A DNA stretch of 64,000 nt from Gibbula magus (Eukaryota; Mollusca; Gastropoda; Trochida; Trochidae): assembly GCA_936450465.1 (NCBI GenBank), contig OW388297.1, forward strand, positions 53,374,989 to 53,438,988. The letters are read 5' to 3'. Under the pieces are notes generated by a model. It was not told the origin of the DNA and made no database searches. It worked only from the letters and a program-made list of their open reading frames with translations. Made by a program: the position numbers and the translations under genes. Positions 21,641-33,469 of this stretch are shown piece after piece. Every line of letters begins with the position of its first letter. Position 1 is the stretch's first letter.

Positions 21641-21867
21641 GCACTGGCAAATAACTTATTCTCTCAATGTGCATTCATCACTTTACATAAAAGATGAAAG
21701 AATCAACAGACAAAAGATAAATCAGGTTTTTTCCTTTGATCATTGAACTATCACAAATATTTTTCGTAACGATGAAGAGTAAATGTCACACCGTGACAGC
21801 GGTTTCCCGATCCCGATTGTTCCGACTTTTGGATGATTAATCTTGATGTCTTTGAAATTTAGAATAA

Positions 21868-22437
21868 ACTCCTTCTAAAAAAGTCCTCAGAAAAAAATAT
21901 ATCGGAAAAAAATCCTCGGAAAAAATATATCAGGAAAAATCCTTTTACTTTGAAAGCAGATTCAACCATTATGATTTGAGTTTCGCTAAGTGCAACACAG
22001 AAGTGTATTATATTGTAGGTATACTGCGTTCTTCAACTTGGTTGATCACCATCACCCATCTGCTTTAAACAAACAAATTAGTTGATTGGTTAAAATGCAT
22101 TACGCCTATATTAATACCTCTTTAGTGCAATATGATGCATAACACAGTATCCATTCATCAGTACTGAGGAAAGCACAATATAAACACAAATAGTATAATG
22201 TAATAGTATAGTAATTATAACATCTGCTTAAAAAAAGAAATAAGTTTAGGAAACGTTTAGTCTGGATAGGATCTATGTTTATTCTTAAGACATGTCACCT
22301 AAAATTACAAATCGAACTTTCTTTCCTGAGAACTTTTTTCCTCGACAAATTTAGGACTTTTCTTCCGGGACTTTTTTCCGAGGACTTTTTTCCGAGGATT
22401 TTTTTCCGAACACCAAGATGAATGAGGAAGGAGTTCT
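21868..22437. mobile_element. 570-bp inverted-repeat element with GGAAAAAAGTCCTC subterminal repeats
   Basis: The left end ACTCCTTCT...AAGTCCTCAG...CGGAAAAAAATCCTCGG is mirrored on the right by CCGAGGACTTTTTTCCGAGG...GAAGGAGTTC. Several short CGGAAAAAAGTCCT units sit near both ends, more on the right (about five) than the left (about three). The centre is AT-rich without an ORF. Probably a non-autonomous DNA transposon. Confidence 0.65.
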
Positions 22438-22535
22438 TTTAATTTATAACTTCTTTATTTCAAGAGTATGACAATTTGTATAGACACTTACACCACAATT
22501 AAGTAAATTAATCCTGAGTATAAAGGCCTTTGAAG

Positions 22536-22844
22536 GTGAGGTGACGTGAGTTGGGGGTTAACGCCGCTTTCGAGAGTATTTCATTTATATCGCGGATGCT
22601 AGTGGAGGATGCTTATGGCAGGGAGAAAGCCCGTAACGCCATGTGACTATGCATTGCGGTGAAGCCTGCGAGCATCGGCCGGTACTAGCGAACCATGGGT
22701 GATACTACGCTGAGATTCAGTGTAGCATTGCACCCAGACCTTACTGCGTGTAGAACAGTTCTCTACTGAAGACAAAGTTGCCGTGCCTCTGGCGGGATTC
22801 GAACCCCGGAACTCTTGATCCGAAGCCGAACGCGCTAACCACCT
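22536..22844 (-). mobile_element. S1 SINE with target duplication (copy 4)
   Basis: Full-length copy on the minus strand: head with TTAGCGCG A-box region and GGTTCGAATCCCGCCAG, complete body, tail GTGAGGTGACGTGAG on +. It is flanked by a 14-bp duplication with one mismatch (AAAGGCCTTTGAAG at 22,522-22,535; AAAGGCCCTTGAAG at 22,845-22,858), direct evidence of target-primed insertion. Confidence 0.9.
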
Positions 22845-22858
22845 AAAGGCCCTTGAAG

Positions 22859-23611
22859 CGTCACTGATTCTACACTTCGGTAGATTTGTGTAAATCATTG
22901 TTAATGTTTTTTTAATTGTAGTTCATTTCCCTTCAGTGTATAAAATCAAACGTGTGAGAAGAACCATTTCTGACTCAGTTTTTTCCGGTTTTATCTCAGG
23001 CAATATCTACATTTCTTTCACTTCCCTGGGTTGTTGATAATAGTTCTCAATTACAGTCTTACACTTAAGCCATAAATGATAAGAAAAATCATAGAATTGA
23101 CGATGAAATAGCATATTTATCAGAGAAACCTATCCGTTATCAGTCCAAAGTAATGAAAACATGTTATGTTCACTGAGTGCAATGAACAATAACACGATAT
23201 CGCTTCTCAAAGGTTTAACTTCCGGATTTTGACGTCATAAGACAAAGGCCTTATCATTGAGATTACTGTGGAGTTTGAGTCTTCGAGTCGGTCACTGAAC
23301 ATGAAACTGAACCTGCTTTGGCGTAATTACAAGGATTTCATCATATAATGAATACAACATCTGTCAATTCTTGACAAGTACATGTTTATCTGATGTCGTG
23401 AGGTAAGAGAGTTACATATAAAGAACGTGCTCTCACAAAAAAGGCACATACGTGTCACCGATGGCTAAATATTACTCCTCCATCAATTAAAAAAAAAGAA
23501 GTTCTAAAACGAATCTGCATGGTTCGGTAAAGCCATACGAGTCTATTTCCCATCGAACGGCCATTATAAAGATTTACAGTAAAACGGTCGCTCAAGTTGA
23601 AGTTCAAGTGA
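22859..23611. other. Intergenic, nothing recognised
   Basis: AT-rich; one TGACGTCA at about 23,230. No coding or repeat structure recognised. Confidence 0.4.
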
Positions 23612-23736
23612 TCTGGGAGCCGTTGCACAAAACAACCTTTACACTAAGGTTAACCTTAGTGCCATCTTTTAACATTGCACTAAGGCTACCTTAGTGGTTT
23701 AAGGTGACCTTAGTGTTTCGTGCAACGGGACCCAGA
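23612..23736. mobile_element. 125-bp palindromic MITE with CTAAGGTTAACCTTAG core
   Basis: Inverted ends TCTGGGAGCCGTTGCAC and GTGCAACGGGACCCAGA. The inside has a perfect 20-bp palindrome (23,642-23,661, CACTAAGGTTAACCTTAGTG) and further CTAAGG/CCTTAG units. No ORF; no convincing target duplication. Confidence 0.75.
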
Positions 23737-25284
23737 CTGATGTTGCGATACCTAAACACTCTAGAGTAGATGGTGCAATGGTGAAATGATGGCGATTATT
23801 TCACGGAGCCGGAGTAAAACTATTGATGAATCTATACTATTGTGTGGGATGTATAATATTGTGTTAACATGTTAAATACATGTACATGTGTTTTTTAATG
23901 TTTTCAGTTAGTCCTCTTTATTTGATTTCAGTGTTTGCAGTCATGTGTCAATTCGGGTTTCTTTCATTGATTCATTGGAAGTAGTTATGAATGATTTATA
24001 TGAAGTACGTTGAAGCTAGGACAAATGGATATGTACACTGTTTTATAAATATTTCATGCACATTACCTCCATGGGTCTTTCCATTTTTGGTGCATATCGT
24101 TAATTAAAAACGACGTTTTATGGGTGCATTAACTGTAGTTATTTGTCATTGCAAAAACATCCAATATAGAGATATATTATGATAATGATGATCATAGACA
24201 AATTATATTGGTAACTATAAACTCATAACTACATGTAATTTCACAACTTCACACATATTATAAAATAATGAGGGGTTTAAATGAATCATGTCTTACTGTT
24301 ACTGTTTGAAAATGACCTTTCTTTAGGGAAAATGTCTAACATGCAGACCTAAAATGAGCGATTAAAAATCGAAAAAAGGTCCAAAAATCCAAAATTACTT
24401 CCTGAAATCGTATAAGTGGCCTTTTCATCGAAAACGGACGCTGTTAACAAAATATTTTGACTTTGAAACGAATTATGGGCAAAATACGTCTCTCACTGCC
24501 GATATCACAGTTGATTTTATCATCATTCAGATTTGGGTTACTCGAAGTTAGGGCAGGTAACTCTGCACGACCTTAAGTGTAAACTGGTTGAACTCGGCGC
24601 ACGCCCTAGGCGTACTCTGGATGCGCCGGTTTGAAATGACCGGCCAAAGCGGCGTATAATGGCGGACAAATATTACCCTTACGACATTCAATGACCATTT
24701 TGTTTATGAATTCGAAGTTGCTTTGGACAATTAAATAGTTGACTGATTTATTTTAAGATGTTACTGCTTATTTTAAACAATTCATTACATGCTGATAAAA
24801 TATTAATCAATATTTTGAAATAATTAAAACAAAATACTTATATGATATAAATGACATGTTTATTGAAGCTAGTTTGAGGGAGGATGACGTCTTCCTGTAT
24901 GTACGCCGATACACTTGTTTCAACTAAGCCGGGTCCAGGAACGGCGTACGCCGGACACGTGGCCGGTGTATACGCCGCCAAAACGAATCAAGCATAGCTA
25001 CAGCCGACGCCATAGAGGTCTCGGAGTGCATGCGAATTAAAGCGTGCATCACGTGCAGAGTATTGTCAGCTGACGGGGTTAATGGGTTAATCAGTGCGAA
25101 AGTGTCAATTCATCAGGCTGATTTCCTTTACAAACAAATATTTCGAGCGAGGAAGAATGTCTCAGTATTACGACTTTTACAGTGTAATTTGTTACATTTA
25201 TTTTATTTTTATGTGGAAATGGAGCTATAACATAACATTAGTGATAATGTTTGAGGTGTTATGTAAATAACGCTACATTTGATA
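23737..25284. other. Intergenic with two small GC-rich patches
   Basis: Mostly AT-rich. Two short CpG-rich patches (about 24,570-24,670 and 24,925-25,020) carry CGGCGTACGCC-like words in loosely inverted arrangement (GGCGTACTCTGG, CGCCGG, CGGCC versus ACGGCGTACGCCGG, GTGGCCGG). They could be decayed ends of a DNA element of roughly 450 bp; the arms do not align well enough to be sure. Confidence 0.35.
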
Positions 25285-25517
25285 CACAGGCGCCATACCC
25301 TAAATATAGACCTACACTGTCCGCCACTTTGAACCTGGTATAGGGCCGGAACTGGTTTGCTGGCTCAAATACGCCTTGTAACATTCGTAGACTGATCCAA
25401 GTTTACGTTTCCAAGCCTATGCCAGGATTCAAAATGGCGGACAGTGTCATACCTTCTTTATATGTTACATAGGTAGGTAGATATACGTAGGTGTATATTT
25501 AGGGTCTGGCGCCTGTG
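25285..25517. mobile_element. 233-bp hairpin MITE with 8-bp flanking repeat
   Basis: The ends are inverted: CACAGGCGCCATACCCTAAA... on the left and its near-complement on the right, and an inner pair ACACTGTCCGCCACTTTGAA / TTCAAAATGGCGGACAGTGT extends the fold. The flanks read ATTTGATA (left) and GTTTGATA (right), a one-mismatch 8-bp duplication, as expected for hAT-type insertion. Confidence 0.75.
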
Positions 25518-28500
25518 GTTTGATAAGCTTTCTAAGATCTATGCCTTTCAACAGCAACAGTGACTGAGTAGAGATGTATGCTGACACGATCATCTTCGCC
25601 ATTGATGGTACCGATAAGTTTCTATTATTTGTAAATATTGCCTTCTGCGAGAAGGATAACAAAGAACAACAAACTGGCGGCGATGCCATACCTTTTTATA
25701 TAACACTAAAACAGTAAAATGATAATTCCTGAATCTCGTTCTGAAAAAAAATATCATTTTACAATCACTCATTTTAAAAAATAAATATTACGTCCTCATT
25801 TGGTTATTAATCTCTATTTATCACTACATCAGGTAATAATTGAACAGTTCGGTAATATTGCCTTTGGCGAAATGTATTATGTTATTAGATGGCATATTTG
25901 TAAAGGAAACATAAAACAAATATGATTTCATATAAATATTAATTATTAAATATTAAATGTCATAATCACTCTCCTGTTCTCTCATATCTACAAGACGAGA
26001 TTTTTGACGTGAAGTGATACAATCAACGCAAAAAGTAACAAACTCTTTATTTTTATACAAATCGGATTCTAAATTTATCAGCCGGTTAGTTTGACAAAGG
26101 AACTTTTATTGATAAATAATAAGAAACATCAAACTTTAGAAACATAAGCTGTGTGAACAATTCACTTCTATTGTGTTTTTACAAATGTATAAGCCCTTTA
26201 TTTTCGCCATATATTAAACCTTAACAAAAAAAACACAGTAAAATCATTCTCTTTAATGAAAAAGATGTTTAAATGCTACGAAAGTTAAAATTGGCAAAAT
26301 TAAAACTGATTATCTAGAAAGAGTACATGCAATATGGTCATTTAGTTTTGATCATCTTTTGACAGAAATTTTATTTTAGCAATATCCACTCTAATAGTTA
26401 AAATCATTTTGTAATATTCCATGGATCAAGTTATTAAGATATGACTTATTATTTTCCTCAATTTTTTATTAGGAAAAACAAATGGAAAAGTCATGATCTT
26501 CAGATATGATGTATCCGTCCATCCCACTCATGTATTTGGTAATAAATGTTTATATTTATCCAAAATGTTAATAGTTTTGTTTACAAATTAAGGTGGGGCA
26601 TTGCTATCAAATCATTGTGCATCACGTTGTCGTGGTAACCATGTATGTTTGTAACAGTTCAGTCAAACTGTGAGTTTCAATAAGATATTTCCAAAAATGC
26701 TTAATTACAAAGATGCCTAAACATGTATTTCTGAAATACATGTATGGCCATGACTTTTTGTTTATAACAGTTGAATAGACAAGGGTATGTGTGTTATTAG
26801 TTTTCTGCACGTTTTTTATATAATGATATACATAGCAAAACAACGACGAACGACCTGTTTCATTTATAAGTTTTTACATATATGCGTTTATTTTATGTTT
26901 GAAAAATGTAAACCAGTTGCATGTTATACGAAACTCATTACTCCAGAAATGGAAGCATATGGAATTGTCAAAAAACGTTCATACATTGTATGTAAAGGAA
27001 ATCGAACATTTTGAGTAACATGTTGTTATCAAGTTAAAGAAACGTCTCCATTTTCTGGATCAATATCAAAATCCATTACATAATATTCTACTATTACGTC
27101 ATACATAGCAAAGCAGGTGAGGTACAGATTTATATCGTCATTAATATTTTGTATGTTTTCATTTTCATTGTATGTTTTTATTGTATATGTGAAATATATG
27201 GGTTACAAGTTAAAAAAACAAAACCTCCATACGAGGGAAATTTTTAGCTCACAGAAAATGTGCAAAATTATGTTAAATATCAGTAATTAACAAAATAATA
27301 ATCGTCATGGCTTTCTATTACATAAGCATCTCTTCGTTATGATTTTCGTATATTATTTATCTATTGTGGAAAGGTGTAATGTAACGGTAAGGGAATTGTT
27401 CTTTGTAGTTGGCATAAACACTATGTAAATATCATATTCAGAAGGTTAAATAAATTTTCTATTCAGTGTGATTTTATATATCTGTTTTCGACATATCTCC
27501 TCATCACAGACATTCAAATTCGACTTTTGGCAGAAATATTTTGTGTTTGACTATCGTTTTTGGTATCGTTTCTTTGCCATCAGTGTATACTAGGACAGCC
27601 GCAGCGTATGATGTTTTTAATAATATTAGTTCATACTAGTACTTGCTCATGGTGTTATTTTGCAATGCATTTTGGAAAACAATTTAAAGACAAAACTACA
27701 GTACATGCAATTGTAATAAATATACATTTTCTTCTTTTCAGATTAGCATTTGTGGTAACAAAATGGGAGATCTAGAGCAAGGCATTCAATTAGATCAATC
27801 AGAAAGAATTCATTTAATTTGTTTACATGGATAATACATTAAACTTCTAATTAATTGAAAAAAAATGTTTTAGATTCTGCGAAATCACATTTCTTTTTAA
27901 ACAAGCGTTTTGAAATGAAGCAAATATTCTTAAAGGTGAACAAGAATTTGAATAAACAATACAGTTAGACCAACAAGATCTAAAGAACATCAATGGTATT
28001 GGGTTTAAGCTCATTCATCAACATACAACCAACACCAAGCAATATCACCACGATAACTAGGTTCCGTGACGTTACAGAAAAGATGAAAGACTGAAAAGAT
28101 CAGAGGTTTCTTTTGAACAGTGTTTTGAAAAACGCAATATCCTTCTCAGCGGTAATGACATAACCATTAATATGTGTGTTTCGTGGCTTTTACATTGTAA
28201 GTAAGCCCATATTTTTTGAGTCGTTAACCCCGACTTGAATCAACCTCTTAACTGTCTGAATAACTTTTACATCATACAGTAGTACGGCTTTTTCAGCAGT
28301 GAAAAGGTGTTTTATTTTAAGTGTGAACTACATTTCTCTTCATTTCGTGATGGTACAAGATGGTACATTACATGTATGCCGACAACATATTATATTAACA
28401 TAAATTTCACATTTCATAACATTTTGCCTTCAATACCAAACATTATGGCAATAGTTTCATATAGTAAAAGCTATAAGTTTAGTACACACTGTTTGACTTT

Positions 28501-28770
28501 ATCTTCTTAACCTTAACTAAGCAATAATAACTTTGAAAATATACTAATTGTGAACAACATTTTCTTTCTGAATGCTCCTCAAAGATTTAATATGATGGCA
28601 ATCTGGTGTTCAAAATCGTTCTTCCTATTCGACAATTGGACCATTGATCGTTCATGAGTCAATGCATGATTCATTTCACGAGTGTTGGTTTTCACGTAAC
28701 ATCTGCAACGAGGAACTTTATATTACATAAGCTTGGGTTAAACTTACTCAATATAATCCTTATTAACGTA
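25518..28770. other. Intergenic, AT-rich, nothing recognised
   Basis: About 3.25 kb without a supportable gene or repeat. Several frames of 60-75 codons exist in both strands but have random-looking composition and no motif. It could be intronic DNA of a gene whose exons lie outside the window. Confidence 0.4.
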
Positions 28771-28890
28771 GGAGCATAGTGGTGTAATGGTTAGCATGCT
28801 AGCTGCCTCTCACGCCAACGGCCGGGATCGAATCCCGGTGGAGACACCAAACATTTGTGACCTGTGTTTTATACTGTGTTGTGTTGTGTT
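28771..28890 (+). mobile_element. CORE-SINE-like S2 fragment (copy 2)
   Basis: tRNA-like head GTGGTGTAATGGTTAGCATG...CGAATCCCGGTGGAGACACC and the first body block ATTTGTGACCTGTGTTTTAT, then it breaks off in GTGTT repeats. Truncated at the 3-prime side. Confidence 0.75.
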
Positions 28891-28943
28891 AATTATTGAT
28901 TAGAACTGAGTTATGTTTCGCAATCATGACATATTATCTGTTT

Positions 28944-28981
28944 CACAACACAACACAACACAACACAACACAACACAACAC
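28944..28981 (+). repeat. CAACA pentanucleotide microsatellite
   Basis: About seven perfect copies of ACAAC. It is the complement of the GTGTT units that end the adjacent SINE fragment some 55 bp upstream, so the two can pair as a hairpin. Confidence 0.9.
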
Positions 28982-30544
28982 TTTTATAACAGATATTGTT
29001 ACACTTGTATTTCTGGAAATATGTCAACGTCGAGGTCAATTTAACCATGTCAAGAATAAACTGTATTAACAATTTAATAGAATATGGGGTCTCCAGACGA
29101 TTGGCTTGATTTCCAGAATCCAGAGTGAGTCTTGTTACGATTAAAGGTAATTTATGATATATCAGACATTTCAACAAAACGAAGTATGTTTCTATTATAC
29201 ATGAAAACGTTCATAATGTTCTCTCTTGCAAAAAAGAAAAATCTAGAAAATCGCGATTTTTGAAATTGTACTTATTCTCATATTTATTATAAAGTTCATG
29301 AGAGAAGCATTTGCGTGACATGTTTTTCACATATTGAAATTTGTTGTGCATCACCTTTTAGATATTATCTCCTTTTCCATGTTTAATATAAAACATGACA
29401 TGCTTACATGCTTTAAATCACGAAACTGAATTGATTTTGTTTTTTCGATTACGTTTACAGTGACGTCTGACATTTATTAACTCAATATAATGAAAAAAAC
29501 GAACTAAAGGTATACATTTGTTTAAACCAATTGTATTTCAGTGTTGTCAGGTAGAATTCACTTATCGGTGTATGTTTTGCGAAACGATCACAGGCCCTTG
29601 GGCCATTGTATTTTACACTATTAGAAAAAAAAATAAAAAAGTTTAAGATGACCCCCTGATTTCATGCCTTCAGGATCTATAAGTTTAGACTCCCCGATTT
29701 CACGCCTTCAGAATAAATTAGTAGCGTGAAAAGCAATGACTCAAGATCCTGTGTCGACGATGCGTTATTTCAGATGTCGTTGTGTATGATTTGAGATATA
29801 AGCCATGAATGAAGCCGATGTGAGTTTTGAAAGTAAATCCAAAATGGCGACTGCCGCTTCCGGTCCCTTAGAATGGTATGGATACTTTTATTAAGTATTG
29901 ACTTCAAAATTTATTAAGTTCATGGAGGTATAAACTTAAAAAAACGCTGTGCAAACTGTGTAAATCCGCGAAGTAAATACTTATAAATAAATATACTCAT
30001 ACCTGATGTTTTGAAAAGGTTTCATTGCTGCAAATATACAAATTTGCAACAATTAGAGGTGTACTATTTACGCGTATGAAGACACCAAATATTAGCCCTG
30101 TCTACAACGTGTTCATCAGCCAATGAAAATGCATAACGCAACTAGCCATGAACCTGACGTCATGGGGGCGTGGCTAAATGTGATGTGACGTCACGAAATT
30201 AAGTTTATGCAGGTATGAACTGAATGTCTGTGACAGTGTTCAGCGAATCAGATCCACGCAAAGCAATTGCTTTTTATTTATTATATATTGTTGACAGTAG
30301 GATGTTGGCTTGGTCCGGTACTTCTAGACGCTTGATAGAATCTACCCTCAAAAGGCATGTTACAACCCTCGTCCGACTTTCTTTGAGGACGTTCGTTTTC
30401 CATTAAACGGTCAGGTCAATTTTTGGGCCATTTGGTGTTTTTCATAATATTTTATTTGGCTTGAAACGTGTCATATCTTACATGTTGATTTCAGTTGAAA
30501 ACTGAATGGTGGTTACTATTTCCCCGTGAAAATCGACCAACCCT
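28982..30544. other. Intergenic, nothing recognised
   Basis: AT-rich; a moderately CpG-rich patch at 30,150-30,200 contains two GACGTCA motifs. Near 29,645-29,715 a 45-bp unit (CCGATTTCACGCCTTCAGNAT) is doubled. No gene recognised. Confidence 0.4.
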
Positions 30545-30774
30545 TATACATTTGCAGAAACCGAGACTACATGTCCCATTTATGTTTGTTTGTTGTTAGT
30601 ATCCAAAATTATGTTAAACAGATTGATCCGCGCTAGCCCCGTTGCTCAGTCCGGTTTTGAGAATCACTATTTTCACCTTTATATCAGAACTATGTCGACG
30701 AGAATCAATAAAACGTTAATTTTCGACAACAGTATATATATTATCCTGATATTCCTTTATCTCACATTTTTAGT
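30545..30774. repeat. Family A core, copy 3
   Basis: Diverged copy of the distal A segment (ACTACATGTCCCATTTATG, GTCCGGTTTTGAGAATCACT, GTCGACGAGAATCAATAAAA). It abuts the truncated LINE tail directly downstream. Confidence 0.55.
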
Positions 30775-30975
30775 CAATGTTGGCGAACATCGCATTTTAG
30801 ACTTTTTGAAGGAATGACAAATTGTAAATTTTATTTTTTCAATCAACTTTTAACGAAATTGTGATATTTTGCTGATGTTTTGTATGGCCTTTGTGTCATT
30901 ACTTTTGCAATTATTTTTAAATTGATCAGTTAACTTAAATTTCTCACCGCTAATGGCTGCGATACTGCCGAAGCA
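30775..30975 (+). mobile_element. 5-prime-truncated LINE tail (interrupted)
   Basis: Matches the last 230 bp of the LINE at 43-48 kb: a codon tail reading GEHRILDFLK before a stop, then TTTTGTATGGCCTTTGTG..., CACCGCTAATGGCTGCGATA and CTGCCGAAGCAGCGTT. It resumes at 33,342. The coding remnant is only about 15 codons. The copy is clearly older than the full-length one. Confidence 0.8.
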
Positions 30976-32131
30976 GCGTTTGTTACGACGTAAGTTGTAA
31001 TAAACGCGGTAAGATGTAATAACTGCGGTAAATTGTAATAAAAACGCGGTAAGATGTAATACTGCGGTAAAATGTAATAAAAACGCGGTAAAATGTAATA
31101 AAGTTTACTGCGGTAACTTGTAATAAGGGGGTGCGGTAAAATGTTACTAAAAAGTGCGGTAAAATGTAATACATAATGCGGTAAAATGTAATAACCATAC
31201 ATCTAATTTTTAGCTGCCATGAATGCCGAATTTGGGTCATTCATTGAACATATACATATGTATTTTTTGAATGAGAGTATTATTATAAGTATTATTGCAT
31301 ATTAAAATCATAAGTTCTCCAAAATTTACAGACGAACTGTTTTGATTAAACCTCCGCCTTACATGGGAGTATACAGGGTTTATTCTGTCAATCTGTCTGA
31401 AACTTTACATATGTATTTCAAATTTACTGGAGTGGTGCCTCTTGATATTGACTCTGTTCACGTTTACAGATAGATAGGTTGTTTCCTGAGAAGAGATTGA
31501 TAACCATTCATCATATCTTTCTGAAACCTATTCATGTCGTGTATTATCCAATAAACATAATTAAAAAGTCTATCATCATTTATATCAAAGATCGATTATA
31601 CATGCTAATAAAGCACTCTGAGTTAATAGGGGACCGTTTGGATATTTTATCTTCTGATGACTCTTGTGTTTGTTTGAGTTTCTATGGAAACGAAACAGTG
31701 ACTTTATGTGTATAATGGAAGAATATATATTCCATTGTTTTGCAGAATCGCTGAAACTATCATATGTTTCACTTCATTAAACTGTATTCATATTCATACC
31801 CACAGATTTACATTTTGCAAGTTTTTGAATTTTGATGTAACGGTAATCATATTGTCTTGAACTGTTAAAGTATAAGGTTCCATGTAACATGTTCGTACCT
31901 TCCGGTGTCATGAAGTGTTACCATTCCAACAAAATGAGCCTAGGGTATATGACTTTACAGTTGATATGAGAAAAACAATTATGTTACATGCAACGCTTAA
32001 AATAATTTAATTCCATACCTAATTGATAGCGGAAACTTTTGAAGTTGAAATTATTTTCTGCTAGTACCTTTGCTCTATTCTGGCAAGCCAAACTCTCGAT
32101 AGACATTTTAAAACATAAATAATTATTTGTG

Positions 32132-32175
32132 TATATGTGTGTGTGTGCGTGTTTGTGCGTGCGTATGTGTGTTAT
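32132..32175 (+). repeat. GT-rich microsatellite
   Basis: Imperfect GT/TGTG run inside the inverted-repeat element; a second shorter GT run lies at 32,283-32,310. Confidence 0.7.
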
Positions 32176-32429
32176 TATTAGGGTTTAATGTCATTTTCAA
32201 AATGATTTCACTTATGTCATGATGGCTAGTATCATTGCACAACATCCCAGGGTGGAAATGCGTCAATTGGGAGACGTTTACATGTGTGCGTGTGTGCCTG
32301 TGTGTGTGTTGAATTCAAATGTTAATTCATTTAGAGAACTAGCGCCGTCGTTCAAATATTTTCTATTTTTCTTGAGGTTATTGTGTAAAACTGTTATTGG
32401 CACACATGTTTGGTCAATATTTTGCTTAA

Positions 32430-32665
32430 AGGAGCTGTAGCATGTTTTTTGCCAATTTTATTCTTTCCTTTTTACCATTTATATTACAAATTTATGCAAT
32501 TTATAATTACTTTAGAGGGTAATAGTTCTCATTACATGAACCATCTATCCGTAGTCGCAGAAATTTGTGTAGTGGTCATAATGAAAACCACTGGCGGACT
32601 TTTCAAGGTGAACACCTTTGACTGGCCGCCAAGTACAAAATGATTCCCATAGCTTTAAAAAAGAT
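32430..32665 (+). mobile_element. Decayed M1 MITE (copy 5), nested
   Basis: Starts at TTAA (32,426-32,429) with AGGAGCTGTAGCATGTTTTTT, then CCATCTATCCGTAGTCG and GATTCCCATAGCTTTA, in the order seen in copy 1. The right end is lost. It lies inside the GCGGTAA element. Confidence 0.65.
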
Positions 32666-33341
32666 GTGCAGTAATCTATGGCCAATTGATTGTCTTATCA
32701 ATTATCGTTTCAATATAACATTACTAAGACCATCATAAATTATATGTTATCAGATCATTCATCTCTAAGATTCATGTAGGCGTTTCTTTTGGCCGGTTGT
32801 GTACAAAGGCAGATTTGCACATGGTAATGATAGCATGTTCTCACGTGCAATTATATTCAAAATATTATTGTCAGAGTTGCGAGCAGAACAAATTCATGAC
32901 ACACAAAATTCGAAAATTTGTATAAATTATGCAAATAAGACAAACCGAAACAAACAAACAGCACATCTGCAAATCATAGTGATTAAATTTGTAAAGTTTA
33001 GAAACATATCATCAATAAGTATCAGAGCTGTTAGTGAAACAAAATCAGACTGACGAATTGTCAGACGGACATTTTGATTGGTGAATTTTACTTTCATCAA
33101 CATCAACTTCTATAAAAGAAAATATTACAATTTACCGCACATCGTATTACAATTTACCGCACCTTTCATCGAAACATTTTACCGCACCCCCTATTACAAT
33201 TTACCGCAGTAAACTTTATTACATTTTACCGCGTTTTTATTACAATTTACCGCAGTATTACATCTTACCGCGTTTTTATTACAATTTACCGCAGTTATTA
33301 CATCTTACCGCGTTTATTACAACTTACGTCGTAACAGCGTT

Positions 33342-33370
33342 AAGCAATAACTCCCTCACTCACTCCCAGT
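33342..33370 (+). mobile_element. Remainder of the interrupted LINE tail
   Basis: TAAGCAATAACTCCCTCACT continues the LINE 3-prime end that breaks off at 30,980, with the characteristic CACT/CTCA tail. Confidence 0.8.
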
Positions 33371-33469
33371 CGCGAATGACAAGTTGAATGGCCTCGCCAA
33401 ATACGCTATGGATACTCGAACGTTATAACGTAACTTTACATAATATAATTGCGTACCGAATGTTTGTTC

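Larger units (their letters stand above)
30981..33336. mobile_element. 2,356-bp long-inverted-repeat element, TG...CA ends, 5-bp TSD
   Basis: Both ends carry about 215-bp inverted arms (30,981-31,197 and 33,122-33,336), nearly identical, each built from nine spaced GCGGTAA(A/G)ATGTAATA units. The termini are TGTTACGACG...CGTCGTAACA. GCGTT flanks both sides (30,976-30,980; 33,337-33,341), and joining the flanks restores an uninterrupted LINE tail, proving insertion. The roughly 1.9-kb interior is AT-rich with no transposase, a GT microsatellite and a decayed M1 MITE. TGTNR ends with a 4-5-bp duplication fit the Ginger group, whose transposase is a retroviral-type integrase; that assignment is inference. 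Confidence 0.9.

Noticed and set aside
30590..30817. A 75-codon + strand gene
   Set aside because: The last 15 codons are the LINE C-terminus and the rest comes from the family A repeat; a chance fusion.
30981..33336. LTR retrotransposon (TG...CA ends, 5-bp TSD)
   Set aside because: The terminal arms are inverted, not direct, and there is no gag-pol, primer-binding site or polypurine tract.
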